A DNA stretch of 64,000 nucleotides. Source: Joyebacterum sp964521425 (GTDB lineage Bacteria; Joyebacterota; Joyebacteria; Joyebacterales; Joyebacteraceae). The notes under the pieces were generated by a model. That model did not search any database, was not told where the DNA came from, and saw only the letters and a program-made list of their open reading frames with translations. The stretch spans positions 1 through 64,000 of the forward strand of contig CAZFRO010000006.1 of NCBI GenBank assembly GCA_964521425.1, in the 5' to 3' direction. Each line of letters opens with the position of its first letter. Within the stretch, counting starts at the first letter, position 1. Shown piece by piece: positions 16,302 through 24,200 of this stretch. The position numbers and the translations under genes are program-made.

Positions 16302-18986
16302 ATGCCACGAAAGCGTGTCTACTTCTTTGGCGGGGGCAGGGCGGATGGCCGCGGGGCGATGAAGAACCTCCTTGGCGGCAAGGGAGCCAACCTCGCCGAG
16401 ATGACCAATCTCGGAATTCCGGTGCCTGCCGGATTCACCATCTCGACAGAGGTCTGCATCCACTACTACGACAGAGGTGGCGACTTCCCGGAAGGCCTTG
16501 AGGCCGATGTCGATGCGGCGGTCAAGATGGTTGAGGATGTGATGGGTGGAGGCTTCGGCAACAGCGAGGATCCCCTTCTGTTCTCGGTACGCTCTGGCGC
16601 GAGGGTTTCGATGCCGGGAATGATGGATACGGTGCTGAACCTCGGACTCAGCGAGAAGACCGTCGTCGGTTTGATCGCGAAGACAGGCAACGAGCGGTTC
16701 GTCTACGACAGCTATCGTCGCCTGATCCAGATGTATGCGAACGTCGTGATGGGGCTTGAGATGGAAGCGTTCCACGATCTTCTGGAAGCACGGAAGATCG
16801 AGCGGGGCGTCAAGGACGACATGGAACTGAGTGCACAAGACATGAAGGACCTCGCGGGGCAGTTCAAGGCAAAGGTCAAGGAGCTATCAGGGAAGGAGTT
16901 CCCCGACCACCCGCGCGAGCAGCTCTGGGGCGCCATAAGAGCGGTCTTCCAGTCGTGGAACATCCCCCGTGCGGTGAGTTACCGCAGACTCAACGACATC
17001 GCCGATGACTGGGGCACGGCAGTGAATGTTCAGGCAATGGTCTTCGGGAACATGGGTGATGACAGCGCGACCGGCGTCGCGTTCACGCGTGACCCCGCGA
17101 CCGGTGAGAGAGTCTTCTATGGGGAGTTTCTTCCCGATGCACAGGGTGAAGACGTTGTCTCCGGCGTGAGGACTCCGCACCCGATCAATCTCGCCCAGAA
17201 GAAGGAGGGCGATGAGGAGTCCCTCGAGGAGTTCATGCCTGAGATCTACCGCGACCTCGACGATATCCGGGAAAAGCTCGAGCTTCACTACACTGACACT
17301 CAGGACATCGAGTTCACCATCCAGCGCGGCAAGCTCTGGATGCTTCAGACGCGAACAGGCAAGCGGACGGCCGAGGCGGCAGTGAGGATCGCGGTCGAGA
17401 TGGAGGCCGACGGCCTCATCAGCAAGAAGACCGCTGTGATGCGAGTTGATCCTCACCAGATCGAACAGCTTCTTCACAAGCGGATCGATCCCGCCGCCAG
17501 CTACGATGTTCTGACCAATGGGCTTCCGGCATCACCAGGTGCCGCGGTCGGACGCGTGGTGTTTACGGCCGAGGACGCCGTGAGTTGGGCGGCCGACGAC
17601 GATCCCCAGAAGCACCGTACCGTGCTGGTCCGGGAGGAGACGTCTCCTGAGGACATCGAGGGGATGAACGCATCGCAGGGTTTCCTGACGGCTCGCGGAG
17701 GAATGACATCGCACGCCGCCGTCGTCGCGCGTGGCATGGGCAAGTGCTGCGTTGCCGGCGCAGGCGATCTCAAGATCGACTACGCGGCGAAGACGTTCAA
17801 GGTCGGAGGCGTGGGCGTGAAGGAAGGCGACTGGATTACGCTGAACGGCGCGACCGGCGAAGTCATCCTGGGGGAGGTCGCAACCGTGGATCCCGAGCTC
17901 TCGGGCTACTTCGGGACACTGATGGAGTGGGCCGATGAGTTCCGTCAGCTGGGTGTTAGGACGAACGCGGACACGCCAGAGGATGCGGCCATTGCCCGGG
18001 GCTTCGGTGCTGAGGGGATCGGCCTTTGCCGCACCGAGCACATGTTCTTCGGCGAAGACCGCATCAAGTACATACGTGCCATGATCATGGCTGCCAATGA
18101 AGCCGAGCGGCGTGACGCGCTCGACAAGCTCCTGCCCTTCCAGCGAAGCGACTTCGAGGGGATCCTCGATGCTATGAAGGGTCGCACGGTGACCATTCGG
18201 CTTCTCGACCCGCCGCTTCACGAGTTCATCCCGCACAGCGAGGAAGAGATCGAGGAACTCGCGAAGGATCTCGGCAAGGACCCCGAGAGGATGAAGGAGA
18301 AAGCGGCAAGCCTCAGGGAATCCAATCCTATGCTTGGCCACCGGGGCTGCCGCCTCGGTATCACGTTCCCCGAGGTCTACGAGATGCAGGCGCGCGCGAT
18401 CTTCGAGGCTGCCTGCTTGCTTACGAAGAAGGGCGTGGACGTCAAGCCGGACATTATGATTCCTCTCGTCGGCGAGCCGAAGGAGCTCTCGATTCTTCGG
18501 GAACTCGTCGAGCGCATCGGCGTTGAGGTGATGAAGAAGAACGGCGTAGAGGTCGACTATCACATCGGGACGATGATAGAGATCCCGAGGGCGGCTCTCG
18601 TGGCCGATGAGGTCGCCGAACACGCCGACTTCTTCTCGTTCGGCACGAACGACCTCACGCAGATGACCTACGGATACAGCCGGGACGATGCCGGCTCGTT
18701 CCTGAAGGGGTACATCGACAAGGGAGTACTTGCGGGGGACCCCTTCCAGTCGATCGATGTGAAGGGCGTGGGCGCCCTCGTCAAGATGGCGGTTGAGAAG
18801 GGTCGGAGCGTCAATCCTGAGCTTCACGTCGGTATTTGCGGCGAGCACGGCGGCGATCCCGAGTCGATCAACTTCTGTCATCACGCGGGGCTCGATTACG
18901 TCAGCTGTTCTCCATACCGGGTTCCCGTAGCCAGGTTGGCCGCGGCGCACGCGGTGCTGCGTGCGAGAAGGAGAACCGAGCTGTAG
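16302..18986 (+). CDS. ppdK: pyruvate, phosphate dikinase
   Basis: Interconverts pyruvate + ATP + Pi with phosphoenolpyruvate + AMP + PPi in the cytoplasm, serving gluconeogenesis or PPi-linked glycolysis. The N-terminal ATP-grasp domain begins with GGKGANLAEMTNLGIPVPAGFTI in early residues. The swivelling phosphohistidine domain has GGMTSHAAVVARGMGKCC near residue 466, with the catalytic histidine. The C-terminal TIM barrel contains GFGAEGIGLCRTEHMFF near 566, SFGTNDLTQMTYGYSRDD near 780 and GICGEHGGDPESI near 845, with the catalytic cysteine. The 894 residues match the bacterial enzyme and no segment is missing. It appears monocistronic, followed by a terminator hairpin. Confidence 0.97.
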   Translation: MPRKRVYFFGGGRADGRGAMKNLLGGKGANLAEMTNLGIPVPAGFTISTEVCIHYYDRGGDFPEGLEADVDAAVKMVEDVMGGGFGNSEDPLLFSVRSGARVSMPGMMDTVLNLGLSEKTVVGLIAKTGNERFVYDSYRRLIQMYANVVMGLEMEAFHDLLEARKIERGVKDDMELSAQDMKDLAGQFKAKVKELSGKEFPDHPREQLWGAIRAVFQSWNIPRAVSYRRLNDIADDWGTAVNVQAMVFGNMGDDSATGVAFTRDPATGERVFYGEFLPDAQGEDVVSGVRTPHPINLAQKKEGDEESLEEFMPEIYRDLDDIREKLELHYTDTQDIEFTIQRGKLWMLQTRTGKRTAEAAVRIAVEMEADGLISKKTAVMRVDPHQIEQLLHKRIDPAASYDVLTNGLPASPGAAVGRVVFTAEDAVSWAADDDPQKHRTVLVREETSPEDIEGMNASQGFLTARGGMTSHAAVVARGMGKCCVAGAGDLKIDYAAKTFKVGGVGVKEGDWITLNGATGEVILGEVATVDPELSGYFGTLMEWADEFRQLGVRTNADTPEDAAIARGFGAEGIGLCRTEHMFFGEDRIKYIRAMIMAANEAERRDALDKLLPFQRSDFEGILDAMKGRTVTIRLLDPPLHEFIPHSEEEIEELAKDLGKDPERMKEKAASLRESNPMLGHRGCRLGITFPEVYEMQARAIFEAACLLTKKGVDVKPDIMIPLVGEPKELSILRELVERIGVEVMKKNGVEVDYHIGTMIEIPRAALVADEVAEHADFFSFGTNDLTQMTYGYSRDDAGSFLKGYIDKGVLAGDPFQSIDVKGVGALVKMAVEKGRSVNPELHVGICGEHGGDPESINFCHHAGLDYVSCSPYRVPVARLAAAHAVLRARRRTEL

Positions 18987-19066
18987 GAAAGCGTGAGCCT
19001 AAGGCCATTCCTGACCTGATGGCGCACTAACGGCGCATCGACTGAGAAGATGATTGAGCACGACGG

Positions 19067-19097
19067 CGGGGACGATTGGTTTCGTCCCCGTTGTTGT
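19067..19097 (+). terminator. rho-independent terminator after ppdK
   Basis: CGGGGACGA at 19067-19075 pairs with TCGTCCCCG at 19082-19090 around a six-base loop, followed by TTGTTGT. It lies 80 bases after the ppdK stop and before the next promoter. Confidence 0.75.
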
Positions 19098-19118
19098 ATG
19101 TGGTCGCCCGAACGAATC

Positions 19119-19147
19119 TTGACGGAGTGCGGTCTGTAGGCTAGAAT
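19119..19147 (+). promoter_or_regulatory. sigma70-type promoter for the CXXC peptide / polyferredoxin / sirtuin genes
   Basis: TTGACG at 19119-19124 and TAGAAT at 19142-19147 are spaced by exactly 17 bases, each matching five of six consensus positions. The site follows the ppdK terminator and lies 80 bases before the small CXXC gene, so it most likely drives the three genes up to 21150. Confidence 0.6.
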
Positions 19148-19226
19148 CACAGGTGGTAATCCGGTGGGAGTATACCCGCGATCTCATGCACACGTGCGGT
19201 CTTAAGCGGATGGACGGGGGGAGGAT

Positions 19227-19364
19227 ATGGTGAGGAAGATCGTCTTCACCCTACTGGCTGTTGTTCTCAGCGCCTGCGTGGTCTACGGACTCGTCGTCGG
19301 TGACTTCTGGGAGACGCTCTCCAATGGAGCCATGATCTGCCTGACCTGTATCGGCGTCGCTTGA
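19227..19364 (+). CDS. 45-residue CXXC membrane peptide (CD1871A-like)
   Basis: A short gene with GGGGGAGG directly upstream of its ATG. It encodes a basic start (MVRK), one hydrophobic segment of about 20 residues and the C-terminal tail NGAMICLTCIGVA. A single-span peptide ending ICL-x-CIG matches what I recall of the CD1871A family of CXXC-motif proteins, which often sit beside 4Fe-4S membrane proteins; here the next gene, 24 bases on, is exactly that. The cysteine pair would lie close to the membrane and could serve thiol redox or cluster ligation. Its function is not known. Gene call is firm because of the ribosome-binding site, the motif and the neighbour. Confidence 0.75.
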   Translation: MVRKIVFTLLAVVLSACVVYGLVVGDFWETLSNGAMICLTCIGVA

Positions 19365-19388
19365 TCTGCTCAGGAGGGCCTCCCGCGC

Positions 19389-20309
19389 ATGAAACGACGT
19401 ATCATCCAGTTCTTCTCGCTCATCATAACAAACTCATTCTTCACCTCGATACCCACGGCTAGCTTCTACCAGGGGACCCTGAAGGGCGTCTGCGTCCCGA
19501 CCCTCAACTGCTACGCATGTCCGCTTGCATGGGGTTCATGTCCGATCGGCACGCTTCAGCACTTCATAATCGTCCGAGCCCTTCCGTTCTATCTCATCGG
19601 CATTCTCGGAATCGTCGGCCTGGCGGCCGGACGGTGGGCATGCGGCTGGCTGTGCCCGTTCGGGTGGTTCCAGGAGTTCATTTACAAACTCAAGGTCCCG
19701 AAGATCAAGGCGCCCGACTGGCTTCGCCACATGAAGTACGTAGTCCTGGTTCTCGTTGTGGGCGTCGTCACGTGGGTGACGTTTGAGCCGTGGTTCTGCA
19801 AGTTCTGTCCGGCAGGGACTCTTGAGGCGGGACTGCCGTGGCTGGCGTGGGCCGCACGGGGATCGGACTATGCGGAGGGCATGAACTTCGCAACAGAGGT
19901 CTTCGCCCTCAAGATCTTCATGCTGGTCGCTCTCGTGGCATTGGCGGCGGTGCTGCAGAGACCGTTCTGTCGCTTCGCCTGCCCCCTTGGGGCGCTCTTC
20001 GGCCTGGCCAACAAGTTCAGCCTTCTTCAGCTTGATTTCGATCTCGACACGTGCGCGATCGCCTACGCACAGGGATCCGATTTCGAGAACTGCGCGAAGT
20101 GCATGCACTGCTCGAAGAACTGCCCGATGGATCTCAAGGCTCCCGAACAGATCGGAAGTGTGGACTGCATCAGATGCATGAACTGCACATCATTCGGTTC
20201 CGTATTCTGGCGGTTCGGAACAGCTCCGTCTCGGGACAGAACCGGTGAGAGAATGATAGAGCCGGCGCCGCATTGGGGCACAAAAGAGGTGCCAGAGGCG
20301 CCGGATTAG
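19389..20309 (+). CDS. NapH/NosR-like polyferredoxin membrane protein
   Basis: A 306-residue inner-membrane electron-transfer protein with about five membrane segments and many cysteines. Early residues carry the CVPTLNCYACPLAWGSCPIG loop. Then follow CGWLCPFGWFQEF near residue 94, WFCKFCPAGTLEAG near 136 and FCRFACPLGALFGL near 195 (the duplicated CxxxCP pattern of NapH/NosR/CcoG proteins). A C-terminal ferredoxin part has CAKCMHCSKNCPMDL near 237 and CIRCMNC near 259, so two [4Fe-4S] clusters are expected. It follows the CXXC peptide gene. The redox partner is unknown; quinol oxidation or electron delivery to a periplasmic thiol or metal reductase is possible. Confidence 0.85.
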   Translation: MKRRIIQFFSLIITNSFFTSIPTASFYQGTLKGVCVPTLNCYACPLAWGSCPIGTLQHFIIVRALPFYLIGILGIVGLAAGRWACGWLCPFGWFQEFIYKLKVPKIKAPDWLRHMKYVVLVLVVGVVTWVTFEPWFCKFCPAGTLEAGLPWLAWAARGSDYAEGMNFATEVFALKIFMLVALVALAAVLQRPFCRFACPLGALFGLANKFSLLQLDFDLDTCAIAYAQGSDFENCAKCMHCSKNCPMDLKAPEQIGSVDCIRCMNCTSFGSVFWRFGTAPSRDRTGERMIEPAPHWGTKEVPEAPD

Positions 20310-20340
20310 GGCTTGAAGACCAGCCCAGGGAGGCGAGGGC

Positions 20341-21150
20341 ATGATATCCACGAATGGGATTCCCCAGGATCTGGTTGAGAGACTCGGCCACGCCTCGAAC
20401 ATCGTCGTATTCACAGGAGCCGGAGTCTCTGCGGAGAGTGGCGTCCCGACCTTCAGGGGTCAGGATGGGCTCTGGCAGAAGTACAACGCAGAGGATCTCG
20501 CAACCTGGCAGGCTTTTGAAAGAGATCCACGATTGGTCTGGAGCTGGTACGATTACAGACGCCAGATAATATCGGGAGTGGATCCGAACCCCGGACACAT
20601 GGCGATTGCCGAGATGGCATCGGTGTTTGACAAGGTCACGGTCGTCACGCAGAACGTGGACGGCTTGCACCACCGGGCGGGCAGCAAGGACATCGTGGAA
20701 CTACACGGGAACATCTGGCGCGTGCGGTGTACGCACGAGTTGACGGTCAGCGAATTCCGCGAGTGTCCACTGGACGTGAATCCGCCTCTGTGCAAAGAGT
20801 GCGGATCCATGCTTAGACCGGACGTCGTCTGGTACGGCGAGCCCTTGCCCATGGACGCATACGAGAGATCGCACGAGGCAGCGTGCATATGTGACGCCAT
20901 GCTCGTGGTTGGGACGTCCGCGCAGGTGCGTCCTGCTGCGACGCTCCCGCTGGTGGCGAAGCACAATGGCGCCTTTGTGGTCGAGATCAACACACACTAC
21001 ACGCCGATCTCGGCTCTCATAGACACCACTCTGATCGGCGCGGCGGGCGATATACTGCCCGAGCTGCTCGCCAGCGTCAGTGAGTGTATGGGTCCCAAGG
21101 GAGATGCAGCCGGGGCCGCGGGTGGGGTGAAGGAACGCAGCGGAGTCTGA
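20341..21150 (+). CDS. cobB: Sir2-family NAD-dependent protein deacylase
   Basis: Removes acyl groups from lysines using NAD in the cytoplasm. Family motifs are GAGVSAESGVPTFRG near residue 25, the QNVDGLHHRAGS segment with catalytic histidine near 110, VWYGEPLP near 162 and VVGTSAQVRPAATLP near 190. A WYDYRRQ sequence near residue 70 provides the Y-x-x-R pattern of SIRT5-like desuccinylases. The zinc region has four cysteines, but the first pair is CTHE...FREC rather than C-x2-C, while the second pair, CKEC, is normal. The ATG is preceded by AGGGAGGCGAGGGC. It is likely co-transcribed with the polyferredoxin gene. Confidence 0.92.
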   Translation: MISTNGIPQDLVERLGHASNIVVFTGAGVSAESGVPTFRGQDGLWQKYNAEDLATWQAFERDPRLVWSWYDYRRQIISGVDPNPGHMAIAEMASVFDKVTVVTQNVDGLHHRAGSKDIVELHGNIWRVRCTHELTVSEFRECPLDVNPPLCKECGSMLRPDVVWYGEPLPMDAYERSHEAACICDAMLVVGTSAQVRPAATLPLVAKHNGAFVVEINTHYTPISALIDTTLIGAAGDILPELLASVSECMGPKGDAAGAAGGVKERSGV

Positions 21151-21243
21151 GCCCGCACCACTGGAGACAGGACACACATAGAATCCAAGGCCGCGCCACC
21201 CAAAGACAGGAAATACAGTGGAGTTTGAGGCCGCGCCACCTAG
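21143..21243. repeat. three imperfect tandem copies of a ~39-base unit
   Basis: GAGTCTGAGCCCGCACCAC at 21143, GAATCCAAGGCCGCGCCAC at 21181 and GAGTTTGAGGCCGCGCCAC at 21221 begin successive units, each followed by an A/G-rich half (GGAGACAGGACA, AAAGACAGGAAA, TAGGAAGAGG). The array spans the end of the sirtuin gene and the leader of the giant surface-protein gene. Confidence 0.6.
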
Positions 21244-21252
21244 GAAGAGGTA

Positions 21253-24200
21253 ATGCGACGACATATTCCGATTCTGATGCTGCTTGTTCTCCTGCTTGCC
21301 TGCGGAACTGTCGCGGGCAAGACGTACAACAGCCCATACATCAACGGGCACGTCACTGAAGAAGAGAACGATTGGGAGCCTGATGAGCTGGGCGTTGAAG
21401 ACCCGGACAATGACAACCGGTGGGGTCCGAGTGACGGCGACCTGGTCGATCTCTATGTCACCTGGGATGCCGATAGCCTCTATGTCGGCATCACGACCGT
21501 CAATGGCCCCGGTGGGTACGGGAACGGCTACCTCCTCTTCATAGATACCGACGCGCAGAACGGGATCACGGGGGGGACGGACTTCTCGATCGCCGATTTC
21601 TACGCGCGGAATCTCACGTTCAGCACAATGGGTGCGGACGTCATCATGGGCGGCTGGAATCTGCTCGGCGTCTTTGACATCAAGCACTGCTCCGACCCGA
21701 CGAGCACCACGCCTGTCGACGAGGTCTACTCCCAGTGCAACCCCGGCTGGAAGCACATCGAGGCCCGGATGTCATGGAACGGCCTCTTCGGGCTCGGTCG
21801 GGGAGTAGTGCCCGATGGCACGACGCTCAGGTTCATTGCCGCGGTTGTCGGAGGAGACGGTTCGGGAGCATACGATGCGATGCCGACGTCATCCACCGGA
21901 GCCGAGTCCAATGCGAGCACGCCGTGGGACGCTTTCACGGACCTCGACAACTACTACGAGACCGTCGTGGACGCCGATCTTGACGGCGTGCCTGACGAGG
22001 GATTTCCTCCCGGGGGCTCCATATCCGGAACAGTAACACTCGACGATTCCAATGATCTTACAACGGTAGTCACTGTCACGGCCTGGAGCGGTGGCGTAGC
22101 CATTGAATCGGCCGATGCCCCGCCTGGTGGCGGCGACTACACCATCTATCTCGTTCCGGACGGCACCTATGACGTTGTGGCGACCGGCGAGTCGTATCTC
22201 TCCGTGACGGTCGAGGACGTGACCATCATCGACGAGGCCGAGATCACGGGTGTCGATTTCGCGCTGACCAAAGTCACAGGTCGCATCGAGGGGCAGGTGG
22301 CCCTCTCCGGAGGTCCGGCCACCGATGTCACCGTGACGGTCTATGATGCGGTGACGGGGGAGGCGGGAGGAGACGGTCCCTACGTCGTGGCCGGTGGCTC
22401 CGGCGCCTTCTCCATAGCTACGGTCGTCGATGGCGACTGGAACGCGGTCGCCGTGGCGATGGGTTATGTCGACGCGGAGACCCCTACGACTGTCAGTGGT
22501 GGCGACACCGTGGATGTCGGTACGCTGACGCTTCCAGCAGTCGAGGCGACGCACTTCGCTTACGTGGACTCGCTCGGCAGCACCATCTACGGCGTGGCGA
22601 CGACAGTCAGCATCCCCGACAGCGGTCTTTACTACTACGCGGAAGCATGGCTCGAGCCGCGCGACGATGACGATCGCGTGGCGTACTGGGATGATAGCTT
22701 CATCGACAGCGTATCGATCTCGGTTACGCGTCTCGATCCCGCCCATCCGCCTCTCGGAGACGTGGTCATCGCCGACACAAACGGCGTTGCGCTCGACCCC
22801 CCTGCCATCACGGGAGACATGTTCGTGGATGGCCGCGCCGGCTTCCTTGTCGCCGACGATGAGATCGAGATCCTGAGAGTGCTCGCGACGAGTGAGAGAC
22901 TCGTGAATGTCCTCGAGGTGGGAATAGGAGCGCCGGCTCCCACAGAGCTCACGCTCGAAAGCGACAGCTATGAGATCGCGGTCAGTGACAGCGTGGCGAG
23001 GATCACCGGGCAGCTCATCGACGCGAGCGGCAACGACGCACCCATCTCCGGGCTCAATGCGACCATGACGGCCCTTGGTGTGGGCGGTGGTTTCAGCCTG
23101 ACCGTCGTGGAGACAAATGCGAACGGTTGGTTTGAGGTTGAATTCTCTGGGACCGCGGCCGGTACTGCTCTCGTGACCGCGGTGATCGACCCGAGTTCAG
23201 AGTTTGCTTCGATTGACGTGGACACGCTGGCGATCGTTCTCGAACCCGGTGATGCGGCACTCGTTGAGCTTGTGGCATCACCGACCGCACTCAGGGCCGG
23301 TGAGACGGCGGCGCTTACGGCGTCGGTGGTCGATGCATGGGGTAACGCAGTAGACCTTGCTGGTCTGAGTATCGCGCTCACAGCGACACCTGAGGATCTC
23401 GTGGTCTCGATCGACACACCGATCGTGACGGATGCAGATGGCGTTGCCGTGGGAGCGATCGAAGTCGGCACAGACTACGGCATCATCGAGATAGTGGGAG
23501 ACGCAGGATACCTTCCTGTGGAGACCGTCTTCCTGCCCGTGGATGCCACCATCATAGCGGTCGACGAAGAGGCGCCGGAGTCCGACGACGACCACAACAG
23601 CCACGAGGGCGTGGATCTGACCATACTCCACGCCTCGAACAGCGCAGACACACTCGTAGTGACGCTCGATTTCAGCTCCAACTGGGACGGCGCCCATCTC
23701 GGTCTTGCGATTGAGGTCAACGATGATGAGGCGGGAGCGACACCCGAGCCGTTCACCTTCCCCATAAACTACGGGCACTTTCTTCTGCCCGACTACGCCT
23801 TCACGTACAAGTACGCATCTGAGGACTACGCCGATCTCAGGAAGTGGAGCGGAAGCGGCTGGCAATTCTACGACTCCATCAATGAGATATGGGTCACCGA
23901 CTGGGTGGAGGGTGCGGCTGTCACCGCGTGGATCACGAAGAGCGCAGAAAAAGTCGTGTTCCGCATCCCGCTTCCGGCGATCGAGGCCGCCGTCGGCGAT
24001 ACAATCCGACTCGAGGCGTACGTCATGCAGGAGACCGACGGGGAGAAGCGAACGGCCCTCGACTCGGTGCCACATGACGCCACGCACGATATGGAGCCCG
24101 AGACCGGCGAGTGGTGGGAGACGGCGACTACGCCCGTGACGCTCATGAACTACGCCGAATACGTCGTCGTGAGTGAGGGATTCGCGCCGGGACTTGCTGG

